Assembly: GCF_900107975.1 (NCBI RefSeq)
Contig: NZ_FNVF01000004.1
Span: forward strand, 62,001 to 126,000
Direction: 5' to 3'
DNA from: Paenibacillus sp. UNC499MF
GTDB taxonomy: Bacteria > Bacillota > Bacilli > Paenibacillales > NBRC-103111
Length of the DNA: 64,000 bases
Part shown: in pieces, positions 25,163 to 33,866 of the stretch
Layout of the letters: every line of letters begins with the position of its first letter
Numbering within the stretch: position 1 is the first letter of the stretch
Made by a program: the position numbers and the translations under genes
The notes under the pieces: generated by a model
Databases searched by the model: none
What the model was told of the DNA's origin: nothing
What the model saw: only the letters and a program-made list of their open reading frames with translations

Positions 25163-25906
25163 CTATTTCCTCGAAGCGTTGATCACAATCCGGCTAAATT
25201 CTTTAGGAATATAATATTTATTGTATACGATAGGGTATTGTTCATTTACATACAGACTTTCCAGCAGCAAGTCACACCCCTCGGAGGCATTAAGTTCAAA
25301 TTTTTGAGAGGAGGTATTCATCACCGTGGAATGTTTGACCTCCACCGTTGCGGAATTAGCCAACTCATATACTTTATTCTCCAGCATGTCCAACAGCTGC
25401 TTTTCATTTTGGAGGTCCAGGTTCAGTTCGGTAACGGCCTCAATTGCCATAAAGGTAAAGCCGAAAGCCACCGCCTGTCCTTTACTCATATACCAGCGCT
25501 CAACGGCTACCACGGCCGTGGCTTTCCTTTTCAGGACCTCTTTGGTGTAGTCACTTTCCAAGTCCAGTCTGAACTGGATGTCGACATGGTCAATGTCTTC
25601 TGTATGGCACTTATAAATAGGGTTTCCGATTTTATCCAGCCCGTCGTTTCTCTGCACCATCCGAGATTGGGTAACAAAGTTTCCTTTACCGTGAATACTT
25701 TTTACCAGCCCGTCATCCTGCAAGAGAGCTAATGCCTGTCTTAACGTCATTCTGCTTACGTCGAACATTTTGGCAAGTTCAGGTTCAGTAGGCAATTGAC
25801 TGTTGGAGGGGAACACACCGTTCATGATTTTATTGAAAAGTTCATTGTATACGGTAAGGTATAGCGGTTGTTTTACTTTGGCTGGAGGTTCCGGCTTTAT
25901 TTCCAT
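25163..25906 (-). CDS. GntR/HutC-family transcriptional regulator (UTRA domain)
   Basis: 247 residues. The winged helix occupies about 10-75, with the typical LPTEPELAKMFDVSRMTLRQAL stretch and wing GLVKSIHGKGNFV. A UTRA ligand-binding domain (about 95-245) contains VERWYMSKGQAVAFGFTFMA. ATG 25906 has a weak AGGTG upstream; a GTG at 25918 is an alternative. It lies upstream of deoD and the MFS gene on the same strand but is separated by a terminator, so it most likely represses their separate promoter in response to a nucleoside-related effector. The ligand is not evident. Confidence 0.85.
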   Translation of the reverse strand: MEIKPEPPAKVKQPLYLTVYNELFNKIMNGVFPSNSQLPTEPELAKMFDVSRMTLRQALALLQDDGLVKSIHGKGNFVTQSRMVQRNDGLDKIGNPIYKCHTEDIDHVDIQFRLDLESDYTKEVLKRKATAVVAVERWYMSKGQAVAFGFTFMAIEAVTELNLDLQNEKQLLDMLENKVYELANSATVEVKHSTVMNTSSQKFELNASEGCDLLLESLYVNEQYPIVYNKYYIPKEFSRIVINASRK

Positions 25907-26086
25907 CGGTCCACACACCTGTTCTCTAAATTCATCCGTTAGGGCTTATTATATCACACCTGTAATCGTTGAGTTTAAACGGATCTTGCTGCCAGACTTG
26001 TTCATTTTATTAAATGGCCTGCCCAAAGGAACACATCCGCTTCACCTGCAATATGATGAGTCTAGAAATCTAAAGAGGTGAGCCGA

Positions 26087-26530
26087 ATGGCAGTCGTAAA
26101 AGCCAGAGACCAGGATGTTGATATGTTGGCGAGGTTGCTTCGAGCCGAAGCTGAGACCGAAGGCGAAAAGGGCATGCTCCTTGTCGGAAATGTCGGCATT
26201 AACCGGATCAGAGCGAATTGCTCCGATTTTAAAGGCATCCGGACCATTCCCCAAATGATCAACCAGGCGCATGCGTTCGAAGCATTGCAGCACGGTTTGT
26301 ACTATCAAAAAGCAAGAGACAGGGAACGCCGTCTGGCGCGGCGGGCTGTGAACGGGGAGCGGAATTGGCCGGGGAAATTCTCCCTGTGGTATTTCCGTCC
26401 GGGAACGTTCGAAAATCCCGGACCATGTCCGCCGACTTGGTATAATCAGCCGCTCGCAGGACGATGGAAGAAGCACTGTTTTTATGAACCGACCGCGGGA
26501 GAATGTGAAAATATCTATAACACGTTTTAA
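26087..26530 (+). CDS. cwlJ: Spore cortex-lytic cell wall hydrolase CwlJ
   Basis: 147 residues, close to the 142 of B. subtilis CwlJ, and without signal peptide as usual for CwlJ (unlike SleB). The Hydrolase_2 fold is visible: DVDMLARLLRAEAETEGEKG with the catalytic glutamate, LVGNVGINRIRANC, INGER-like VNGERNWPGKFSLWYFRP, and CFYEPTAGECENIYNTF at the end. CwlJ is made in the mother cell and degrades cortex peptidoglycan during germination. The ATG at 26087 has AGAGGTGA upstream; a GTG at 26078 is within that site. No gerQ gene is adjacent. Expression by sigma E is known in B. subtilis, but I found no clear sigma-E promoter here. Confidence 0.92.
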   Translation: MAVVKARDQDVDMLARLLRAEAETEGEKGMLLVGNVGINRIRANCSDFKGIRTIPQMINQAHAFEALQHGLYYQKARDRERRLARRAVNGERNWPGKFSLWYFRPGTFENPGPCPPTWYNQPLAGRWKKHCFYEPTAGECENIYNTF

Positions 26531-26552
26531 TTTATAATCTATCTCATTTAAT

Positions 26553-26575
26553 GCCGCGTACATCGCGGCTTTTTT
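26553..26575 (+). terminator. Terminator of cwlJ
   Basis: GCCGCG-TACAT-CGCGGC followed by TTTTTT. Confidence 0.85.
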
Positions 26576-26725
26576 GAGTTTCGTATAACAAGGAAGTTCA
26601 ACACGTGAGAGGGGAAATAAGGGTTAGTCGACAAAGGATGGAATTATTAATGTTGCTTCCTTGTAACTACGTGTGGTATTAGAAGGTAAAGGAAGTGGTT
26701 AGAAAACGGTTGGAAGGTGATGAAC

Positions 26726-27223
26726 ATGAATAAAAAAATCGGCGAATTTATTAGTTGGGCTAAAGAAAACGGTTGGGATATAACCGAAAAATCCGGATCT
26801 CCATTAAATTTAGATAGCAGCATTATAACTAGATACAAAGAAATCCCAAAGGAATATTTGGATTTTTTAAGTGTGGTTGATAAATGTGTGACACCCGATG
26901 AGAAGACTTGGTTTATTTGTGAGGATGAGTTCAACAATAGCTCGGATGGTGCTTTTAAATGGAATGAAGTTGAGTTGCTCAGTTTAGAAGCGGCAATGGA
27001 TGATAGTAACTGGAAATCGGAAATAACTACGTGGTGGCATAGTTACTTGCCCATAGTTATGTCCGTTGATGGTGGATATTCCTTCTATGCGATTGATTTA
27101 ACAAACGATAAAGGTGCTATTGTACATGGGTGTGAACCCGAATTCGAAGAAGTTGAAAAAGCGGCAAATACTCTTGAAGAATTTTTGGCATTAATTATGT
27201 CGAATTCAATAAGATTCCAGTGA
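26726..27223 (+). CDS. SMI1/KNR4 (SUKH) family protein
   Basis: 165 residues with SUKH features: an N-terminal helix, EIPKEYLDFLSVVDKC (the core I/LPxxYxxFL motif), a WFICEDEF strand, WWHSYLPIVMSVDGGYSFYA, DLTNDKGAIVHGCEPEF and a final helix NTLEEFLALIM. ATG 26726 has AAGGTG 6 bases upstream. Base composition is more AT-rich than most neighbours, which may indicate recent acquisition. It is followed by a DUF4304 gene on the same strand. Likely an immunity or binding protein without an identifiable toxin partner. Confidence 0.82.
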   Translation: MNKKIGEFISWAKENGWDITEKSGSPLNLDSSIITRYKEIPKEYLDFLSVVDKCVTPDEKTWFICEDEFNNSSDGAFKWNEVELLSLEAAMDDSNWKSEITTWWHSYLPIVMSVDGGYSFYAIDLTNDKGAIVHGCEPEFEEVEKAANTLEEFLALIMSNSIRFQ

Positions 27224-27288
27224 TACATAAAGGTATATTAAATGGTCAATATCATCTCACTTGTATAGCAATCTTCTAAGGAGGGATC

Positions 27289-27900
27289 ATGTTGCAGCAG
27301 CTCTTTAAAGATCTGATTAAGCACGATGTAAAGCCGTTCCTTGCTAAGCATGGCTTCGCAAAGAAGAGTTTGACTTTCAGTAAAACAACAGAAGGTCTCA
27401 TCTACATAATCAATTTCCAAAAATCGTCCGGAAATGCGGCGGACAATGTCATGTTCTATGTGAATTGCGGCATTTATTCGGCGGAGTTAGCGCAGATCCA
27501 ATCGAAAGAGATTGTGACGACGCCTCAGGAAACGGATTGTCACTTCAGAGCAAGAATCGGGGAAATTGCCCGGGCTGTGCCGGACCGATTCGCAATCACT
27601 CCCGATACGAATATGGATGATTTGAGAAAAACGCTGCTAAGCGGATTGGAAGAAGTTATTCATTTCTATGAGACGATGACGAGTGCGAGATCCATTGCAG
27701 ATTATTATATGGCGGGTCCGTTTCTGCATCTGGGCGAAGAGAGCTTTCATTTGCTGTTGAAATCCGACGATGCGGCAGCGGCTAAACGTTATTTGAAGGC
27801 ATTGCATGAAAAATACGGAGCGGAAAGTCGATGGACCATATTCGAAAATAAGTACAAGACCATCTTCGATAAATACGGAGTGGAATTCGATAAGCATTAA
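27289..27900 (+). CDS. DUF4304 domain protein
   Basis: 203 residues, start ATG 27289 with AAGGAGG upstream. The opening LFKDLIKHDVKPFLAKHGFAKKSLTF and the following strand IYIINFQKSSGNAADNVMFYVNCGIYS are characteristic of DUF4304. The rest is helical. DUF4304 proteins occur in immunity gene neighbourhoods and their biochemical activity is unknown. It ends in a strong bidirectional terminator. Confidence 0.8.
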   Translation: MLQQLFKDLIKHDVKPFLAKHGFAKKSLTFSKTTEGLIYIINFQKSSGNAADNVMFYVNCGIYSAELAQIQSKEIVTTPQETDCHFRARIGEIARAVPDRFAITPDTNMDDLRKTLLSGLEEVIHFYETMTSARSIADYYMAGPFLHLGEESFHLLLKSDDAAAAKRYLKALHEKYGAESRWTIFENKYKTIFDKYGVEFDKH

Positions 27901-27915
27901 GCTCAGACGAAAAAA

Positions 27916-27955
27916 CCGGCATCGCCCTCGAACAAAGGGTACGATGCCGGATTTT
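27916..27955. terminator. Bidirectional terminator
   Basis: CCGGCATCG and CGATGCCGG form a 9-bp stem with an inner CCT/AGG pair; ATTTT follows on plus and AAAAA precedes for minus. It separates the DUF4304 gene from the convergent serine hydrolase. Confidence 0.8.
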
Positions 27956-27958
27956 AAA

Positions 27959-30115
27959 TTAACGGCTAAATTCCTTGTTGAATATTTTGTCCCTGCCCGT
28001 GATAACATCCGGACCAACCGCGTTGATAACCGTTACCAAAATGTGATCCCCGCCCAGAGGGCCGCCGGCTCTCGACTCAAATCCGAAAGTGCCTCCGGCA
28101 TGTCCCCAATAAGATTGCCCGTCCGGTGTTTTCTCTTCATATACGCCTAGTCCGACTTTACCGATTGGGCTGTCTACTGTTGTGAGCATCTGGTCCATCA
28201 TCTCCTTATTAAGGAGCTTTCCGCCTAAAAGGGCGCTGAAAAAGGTGGTCAGGTCATCGATTGTCGAAACCATATCTCCGGCTGCATTTGCCCAGGATTG
28301 ATTTACATCCGTCATATCATACAAATGGCCCGACCTGTCCATGTTGTATCCCCTGGCGTGATTACCGGGAATCTGGGTATTGGCTTCCGTAACGAAGGTC
28401 CCCTTCAGCCCAAGCGGTTCGATGATCCGTTTTCTGATCTGCTCCGCATACGTATCCCCGGTTACTTTCCGGATAATTTGACCGGCCAGCACGGTATTAA
28501 TGTTGGAATAGCTCCAGCCCTCTCCCGGCGCGAATACAGGCGGTTTTGCAAGTGACTTGCCTATGAGTTCATCCACGCTGTAATAGCGGAATGGATTTTG
28601 AGGCAGGACAATGTCCCGCATATCCAAATCGGTGTAGTTCGCAAGCCCGCTCGTATGATTCAATAACTGACGAATCGTAATTTTATTGCCGTCATATCCG
28701 TTGCCTTGTACGACACCCGGCAGCCATTTTTCGACCGAGTCATCCAAGTTTAATTGCTTTTCTTCGGCCAGCTGTAAGACGACCGTAGCGGTGAACGTCT
28801 TCGTGATACTTCCTATGCGGAATGAAAAGTCTGGCCGGACCGGGCGCGGCACCTCCAAGCTGGCTGTGCCTTTGGCATAAGACCAGCGTTCTCCATCCTT
28901 AAGTCCGCCTGCCGTTACACTCGGAATGTTCTTGTTGGTTACCACTTGATCCACGACAAGTTTGACTTCATCGCGTTGCTTTTTTTTCTTCTCCTCCTCC
29001 GTCAGGTCTCCCTTGGTTTCTACAGCGAATTCAGGTGTCAAAATATCGTTGATATGGGTTTCCGCACCGCCCAGCACATTGAAATTGATCGAGATGACAT
29101 GTTGGCCGTCCGCTGTTCCGCCTGCAAAATTGGTAAATCCGGGAATTCCGCCGCCGTGTCCCCATACGCTGACGCCATTCGGCAGCTTTGTTTCATGCAA
29201 GCCAAGTCCGTAATTCCCAAGCGGGCTGTCGACTGTGGTTAGCATTTCCTTCTGCATTTCCGGCGTCAGCAGCTTTCCGCTCAATAAGGCACGGAAAAAT
29301 GTCGTCAAATCTTCCCCGGTCGAGATCATTTCCCCGGCGGCATTGGTGAAAGACGGATTAAGCCAAGTAATATCCACTAATTTGTCTCCGGTGTTCAGGT
29401 AGCCCCGGGCATTTTTTTTCGGAATATCTGCCGAGCTGCCAGGCAAAAATGTTTCTTTAAGCTTAAGCGGCTCAATAATTCGTTTCTTGATCTGCTCGGC
29501 ATACGTATCTCCGGTGACCTTCTTGATAATGAGCCCCACAAGGGCTGTGTTCGTGTTCGAATACTGGAAGCCTGTTACCGGCTTCATCGCTAAAGAGCGG
29601 GCTATTAATTGTTCGGCTGTGAAATTTTGATCCGGATTTGCAAGCAAACTATCCTTGAGCGATCCGTCCAAATAGTCCGGAATTCCGCTCGTATGATTTA
29701 GCAGCTGGCGGATCGTCACTTTATTGCCGTCATGCCCATTGCCCTGCACGACACCCGGCAGCCATTTCTCGACCGTATCATCGAGGCTGATTTTTTTCTC
29801 GCCGGCAAGCTGCAAGGCAACCGTGGCGACAAACGTCTTCGTTGTGCTCCCGATCCGGAAAGCGGAATCCGCATCCAATTTATGATTCTTCTCGATATTG
29901 GCTTCGCCGGCAGCATACGACCAGCTTGCATCGCCCTTCTTTACGGTAACAATAACGCCGGGAATGTTCTTCGTATTGGCAGCTTTATCGATAGCTTGCT
30001 GGACGGGCGTTTGATTCGCCGTGCGGGCACTTCCATAACTAGGGAAGATTAGCGTCCCTGCCACTATCGCGGACAAAGTTAAGGCAATTCCCTTTTGAAT
30101 AGTAAATGATTTCAT
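27959..30115 (-). CDS. Secreted tandem serine hydrolase (two beta-lactamase class C domains)
   Basis: 718 residues: signal peptide (about 1-30), beta-lactamase-family domain 1 (36-365), Lys/Glu linker (370-384), domain 2 (385-716). Both copies are complete: SxxK at Ser90-Lys93 and Ser436-Lys439; YxN at Tyr185-Asn187 and Tyr536-Asn538; HxG-type motif at 320-322 and 672-674. The copies share long identical stretches such as VEKWLPGVVQGNG and IRQLLNHTSG, so the protein arose by an internal duplication. Single-domain relatives are D-alanyl-D-alanine carboxypeptidases, esterases or D-aminopeptidases; the substrate cannot be told. The gene is divergent from a kinase-regulator fusion, with an inverted repeat between, suggesting control by that sensor. 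Confidence 0.87.
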   Translation of the reverse strand: MKSFTIQKGIALTLSAIVAGTLIFPSYGSARTANQTPVQQAIDKAANTKNIPGVIVTVKKGDASWSYAAGEANIEKNHKLDADSAFRIGSTTKTFVATVALQLAGEKKISLDDTVEKWLPGVVQGNGHDGNKVTIRQLLNHTSGIPDYLDGSLKDSLLANPDQNFTAEQLIARSLAMKPVTGFQYSNTNTALVGLIIKKVTGDTYAEQIKKRIIEPLKLKETFLPGSSADIPKKNARGYLNTGDKLVDITWLNPSFTNAAGEMISTGEDLTTFFRALLSGKLLTPEMQKEMLTTVDSPLGNYGLGLHETKLPNGVSVWGHGGGIPGFTNFAGGTADGQHVISINFNVLGGAETHINDILTPEFAVETKGDLTEEEKKKKQRDEVKLVVDQVVTNKNIPSVTAGGLKDGERWSYAKGTASLEVPRPVRPDFSFRIGSITKTFTATVVLQLAEEKQLNLDDSVEKWLPGVVQGNGYDGNKITIRQLLNHTSGLANYTDLDMRDIVLPQNPFRYYSVDELIGKSLAKPPVFAPGEGWSYSNINTVLAGQIIRKVTGDTYAEQIRKRIIEPLGLKGTFVTEANTQIPGNHARGYNMDRSGHLYDMTDVNQSWANAAGDMVSTIDDLTTFFSALLGGKLLNKEMMDQMLTTVDSPIGKVGLGVYEEKTPDGQSYWGHAGGTFGFESRAGGPLGGDHILVTVINAVGPDVITGRDKIFNKEFSR

Positions 30116-30237
30116 CTCGCATCGCTCCTGTTATTTGGAATGTTGTGTGTTCGTTTACGTTTTCACCTTACCCGGAGTCCTGTAAAAACGGATAGCAGCA
30201 AAACCGCCCGATTTTTAATGACATTGTACTTAGGCGT

Positions 30238-30280
30238 GTCACATTTTCGTTATGACAAACTGTCAATTGTCTGATGTGAC
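30238..30280. promoter_or_regulatory. Nested inverted repeats in the divergent promoter region
   Basis: An outer repeat GTCACAT (30238-30244) / ATGTGAC (30274-30280) encloses TGACA-AAC-TGTCA (30253-30265). It lies between the serine hydrolase and the kinase-regulator fusion, a natural site for the LuxR-type output domain. Binding is inferred. Confidence 0.4.
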
Positions 30281-30411
30281 GTGCTCGTCCGGACATTACT
30301 ATTCTTCTAACTGTCCTTTTCTTGACGAAGCGGGAAAGCATGAGGCATGATAAATTTGAGTTACACTCGGAATGGTCCCCCACAAAAAATAAAAGCAGGT
30401 GCATATAATCG

Positions 30412-32205
30412 GTGTTGCCCATCATAAAAAAGTGGTTCTGGTACGATTGGATCGTTTTTGCGATACGTACGTTCTGGCTGGTCGTTATCTTAAGCGCCGG
30501 ATTTATCAACCCGTCCTTGATCGTTATGCCGTTCTGGACGGTAGTCATCCTGGCCTCTGTGGTCTATGTCCTTCCGTTAATCATCCGATTCCGAAAAGAA
30601 AGCTGGTATCTTGGGGCCGAAGTCATAGCGGCGGGCGTCTTCCATCTTTATTTAGCCTACGCGGCGCCGGGATTGCTCTGGACTTTCACTTTACTCGTCA
30701 TGATTATCGGCTTAGGCAGCAACCGGAGGACGTACGTGTGGACGGGAATCCCGGTCGGGATCGTTTTTCCTGCTATCAACGGCTGGATAGCCGACCGCTC
30801 CCCGTTTGAGTTTATCCTCAGCTGCTGCTTTGGTTTTGCCATCGGTTTCGCGTTTAACGTATTAATTCAGTCGAACAAGCAGGCCCGGATTATTCAAGAG
30901 CAGAAGCAACTGCTGGAGCAGCATATTACACGGATTGAGGAGCTTACCTTAATGGAGGAGCGCAATCGGTTGTCACATGAGCTTCATGACACGATTGGCC
31001 ATACGTTAACTTCGATGATCATCGGGGTAGAATCGCTGAGACCGTCCGTCCCCGACTCGGAAATTGAGAGGATCGATTCCCTTGTCAGTGCTGCACGGCG
31101 AAGTCTGGACGATATTCGTAAGCACCTGCACCAGCTTTCTCCTGTTTCGCCGGGCCCTTCGTCAGGTGAGTCGCTGCGGCAATTGTCGGATGAGTTTATG
31201 AAGTCAACCGGAGTGGCGGTCAGCTTCCGGGTAATTGGAAGTGAAATTCGCCTGATGCAAAAAATAAACTTTTGTTTATATCGCTGTCTGCAAGAGTCTC
31301 TTACCAATGCGGTTCGTCACGGTCAGGCGACCGCGATATCCGTTCAGCTCCATTTCGATAGCCAACAGCTCCGGTTACAGATTGAAGATAACGGTGTTGG
31401 AGCGGAAAACATCCGCTTCGGGTTCGGCTTGAACGGTATCCGGGAACGGCTTGATCTGCTTCATGGAACACTGACCGTTCACTCTCAAGTAGAACAGGGA
31501 ACCGTCATTATATGTAACATCCCTCTGCAGACAGAGCCTGTACAAGGTATGATCCGGCTGCTGATTGTTGACGATCAGGAGATCATTGCCGACGGCTTGA
31601 AGCAAGTTTTTGACCAGCACGCCGATTTTCTTGTCGTGGGTACGGCGGGGAACGGTCAAGCGGCATTAGAATGCTGTGAGCAATCCGAGCCGGATGTCGT
31701 GCTCATGGATATCCGGATGCAGGGAATGAACGGGCTTGAAGCTTTAATTGAGATCAAGCACCGCTGGCCCGCCATGAAGGTTGTGCTTATGACGACGTTT
31801 GAGGACTCCATACCGGCGGCAACCGCACTGGAGCACGGGGCGGAAGGCTATATGCTGAAGTCGATTCATCCGCGGGAGATGAAGGAAGCCTTGAGGCTGA
31901 TCTATAACGGAGGTACGTGGATCGACCAATCGATCGCCACGCGGTTATTCGAAGAGATGAAGCGTCAGCGTGAGCAGTTGGAGAAGTACAGCTCAAGTCC
32001 GGAGCATTATCCGTATGGACTCACGAAACGCGAGATGGAGATTTTAAGGCATCTTTCGAACGGACTGCGCTACAAGTCGATCGCCGCCAAAATGTGTTTG
32101 TCGGAGGGGACGATCCGCAATTATTGCTCGATTCTCTACTCGAAGCTCGGGGTCAGCAAGCGTGAAGAAGCAGTAGGCTTGGCGCGAACGGAAAGTATTT
32201 TATGA
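30412..32205 (+). CDS. Fused NarL-type histidine kinase and LuxR response regulator
   Basis: 597 residues from a GTG start (AGGTG 10 bases upstream). Five to six membrane segments (about 11-31, 40-60, 68-102, 108-125, 133-152) form the sensor. A HisKA_3 dimerisation domain has His192 in LSHELHDTIGH; the HATPase domain has the N box ESLTNAVRH (295-303), G1 IEDNGVG (324-330) and G2 GFGLNGI. A receiver domain follows without a stop, starting at Met380 (MIRLLIVDDQE) with phospho-acceptor Asp433 (LMDIRM) and Lys483, and then a LuxR HTH (about 536-595). Kinase and regulator of this DesK/NarL type are normally separate genes. As a membrane-bound protein with a DNA-binding end it would act as a one-protein two-component system. 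Likely target: the divergent serine hydrolase. Confidence 0.88.
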   Translation: MLPIIKKWFWYDWIVFAIRTFWLVVILSAGFINPSLIVMPFWTVVILASVVYVLPLIIRFRKESWYLGAEVIAAGVFHLYLAYAAPGLLWTFTLLVMIIGLGSNRRTYVWTGIPVGIVFPAINGWIADRSPFEFILSCCFGFAIGFAFNVLIQSNKQARIIQEQKQLLEQHITRIEELTLMEERNRLSHELHDTIGHTLTSMIIGVESLRPSVPDSEIERIDSLVSAARRSLDDIRKHLHQLSPVSPGPSSGESLRQLSDEFMKSTGVAVSFRVIGSEIRLMQKINFCLYRCLQESLTNAVRHGQATAISVQLHFDSQQLRLQIEDNGVGAENIRFGFGLNGIRERLDLLHGTLTVHSQVEQGTVIICNIPLQTEPVQGMIRLLIVDDQEIIADGLKQVFDQHADFLVVGTAGNGQAALECCEQSEPDVVLMDIRMQGMNGLEALIEIKHRWPAMKVVLMTTFEDSIPAATALEHGAEGYMLKSIHPREMKEALRLIYNGGTWIDQSIATRLFEEMKRQREQLEKYSSSPEHYPYGLTKREMEILRHLSNGLRYKSIAAKMCLSEGTIRNYCSILYSKLGVSKREEAVGLARTESIL

Positions 32206-32229
32206 CACGCTGGGAGGCGATCCAAGGCT

Positions 32230-32601
32230 ATGCAGGAACCCGATAAAACCTACAATACTGCTGTGGAGGCCACTCTCGAAGTGATTGGAGGCAAGTGGAA
32301 GCCGGTCATTCTGTTTCACCTAACGTTCGGTAAAAAGCGCAATGGCGAGCTGATGCAGCTGATGCCCGCGGTCACGCAGAAAGTGCTGACCCAGCAGTTA
32401 AAGGAATTGGTGGAGGACGGGATAGTATCCCGTATTTCTTATAACCAAGTGCCGCCGAGAGTCGAGTACGAGTTGACGGACTATGGCTGGGGCCTGAAGG
32501 ATATTCTTCATCTCATGTGCAGATGGGGCGATACGCATATTGAAAAGGTGTACGGGGGTAGAGGAAAGGTATTATTCGTACCGCCGCAATCCGACATATG
32601 A
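32230..32601 (+). CDS. HxlR-family transcriptional regulator
   Basis: 123 residues with the HxlR winged helix: TLEVIGGKWKPVILFHLTFG, NGELMQLMPAVTQKVLTQQL, VEDGIVSRISYNQVPPRVEY and ELTDYGWGLK. The ribosome binding site GGGAGG lies 14 bases before the ATG, a little far. These dimeric regulators respond to reactive electrophiles, aldehydes or redox stress. No cysteine is present near the N-terminus, so a thiol switch like that of YodB is not obvious. The convergent SDR enzymes or the upstream kinase fusion are possible targets; none is proven. Confidence 0.88.
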   Translation: MQEPDKTYNTAVEATLEVIGGKWKPVILFHLTFGKKRNGELMQLMPAVTQKVLTQQLKELVEDGIVSRISYNQVPPRVEYELTDYGWGLKDILHLMCRWGDTHIEKVYGGRGKVLFVPPQSDI

Positions 32602-32615
32602 GGTACAAAAGACAC

Positions 32616-32652
32616 ATAAAACCGGTTCCTGGACATGAGGAACCGGTTTTAT
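32616..32652. terminator. Bidirectional terminator
   Basis: A perfect 15-bp stem, ATAAAACCGGTTCCT and its complement, with a 7-nt loop. It separates the HxlR gene from the convergent SDR gene. Confidence 0.85.
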
Positions 32653-32667
32653 GCATTTATCCCTAGA

Positions 32668-33738
32668 TTACGGGATTACTTTACGCTTACGGAAGTCCTC
32701 AAAGATGTCCATAAACATCTTCTCCGTATCGATGAAATCGTGGAAGCCGAAACGGCGGGCTTTGGTGCCGTCGGCAAAAAAGTCGTAATCCCAGGAGAAT
32801 ACAAAGTCCCCGAACCGCCAGGAGGAAACGTCTTGGAAGCTGTTATCCGCCAAATCGTATTTCTCCACCATGGTGTTCCACAGCGCCTCTTTGTCCGCCA
32901 TAACGACTTCCAAAGACATCGGCAGCGGTGGAGCTGTCTCCAGCCCGAAAAATGCCGCGATCTTCGGCCAAAGCTCATTCCAGCGGAAAAGGTCCCCGTT
33001 CGTGATGTTAAATGCCTGATTCGCGCAGCGTTCATCGGTTGCCGCCCATACCGTCGCCCGGGCCAGCAGACCTGCATCGGTCATTTCCAGCAGGCTGTTA
33101 TAGGCGCCCGGCTTACCTGGAAAACGGAGCGGCAGATGAAGCTCTTTAGACATGGAAGCGTAAATCGCGATAACCATGGCGAGATTCATCGGATTGCCCA
33201 AGGCAAATCCGCAAACGACCGATGGGCGAAGAGCCGACCAAGTCCACTTGCTGCCCGGCTGCCGCTGCTCAAGGAATTGCTGCTGGTCAACGTTGAACTC
33301 CGGCGGCATATGATGGGCATCCGTTTCGCGCGCAGGCGTCTTGAAGGGACCGAGGTGTGCCCCGTACACCTTGTAACCTTGCATGAGACTGATATGCTCC
33401 AGTTTAGGGGCAATCGGTTCGATCGCGTTAACCGTGTTTACGAGCATGGCCAAGTTGGGCGGAACCAGTTCGGCCCATGTAGGGCGGTCCTGGTAAGCGG
33501 CATAGAAGATATGAGTGACTTCGGTCAGATTGCCCAGCTTATCCCGGGTATCCTCCTCATTTAGCAGATCGGCCGCCACATACCGTACCCGGGGCGTATC
33601 CTTTCCGCCGCGCCGGGAAACTCCGATAATATCCCACTCGGGGAGCGTCATCAAATGCTCGATGAGGTTCCGTCCGATTACTCCGTTAGCTCCAATGACA
33701 AGAGCGGTTTTACGTGAAAAGGCTGCTTCCGGTTTCAT
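32668..33738 (-). CDS. Atypical SDR / NAD-dependent epimerase-like protein (PRISE-like)
   Basis: 356 residues. The Rossmann motif is ALVIGANGVIGRNLIEHL, and the protein has the large C-terminal half typical of extended SDRs. The segments VTHIFYAAYQDRPTW, LQGYKVYGAHLGPFKTPARE-like MQGYKVYGAHLGPF and WTWSALRPSVVCGFALGNPMN resemble the progesterone-5-beta-reductase/iridoid-synthase-like (PRISE) branch, where a Tyr in a YKVYG-type segment replaces the classical YxxxK. ATG 33738 has AAGGAGGAG upstream. It is 128 bp downstream of another SDR gene under a MerR-type promoter and is probably co-regulated. Activity is probably enone or aldehyde reduction; substrate unknown. Confidence 0.78.
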   Translation of the reverse strand: MKPEAAFSRKTALVIGANGVIGRNLIEHLMTLPEWDIIGVSRRGGKDTPRVRYVAADLLNEEDTRDKLGNLTEVTHIFYAAYQDRPTWAELVPPNLAMLVNTVNAIEPIAPKLEHISLMQGYKVYGAHLGPFKTPARETDAHHMPPEFNVDQQQFLEQRQPGSKWTWSALRPSVVCGFALGNPMNLAMVIAIYASMSKELHLPLRFPGKPGAYNSLLEMTDAGLLARATVWAATDERCANQAFNITNGDLFRWNELWPKIAAFFGLETAPPLPMSLEVVMADKEALWNTMVEKYDLADNSFQDVSSWRFGDFVFSWDYDFFADGTKARRFGFHDFIDTEKMFMDIFEDFRKRKVIP

Positions 33739-33866
33739 AGGGCTCTCCTCCTTCTTCTTATAGTCGCTATTATGAGAGGGAAGAGGAAGTTTGAGAAGTA
33801 CGCACTTTGGAATCACATAAGCACTTGAAAGTAACGTAGGGGGCCTGGAAGAGCTGTTGATCGAAC

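Noticed and set aside
30168-30548. Minus-strand open frame in the divergent promoter region
   Set aside because: No ribosome binding site or family signal; it overlaps the inverted repeats and the start of the kinase fusion.
32635-33564. Open frame on the plus strand opposite the SDR/epimerase gene
   Set aside because: No protein-family features, no ribosome binding site; the minus strand encodes a clear Rossmann-fold protein.
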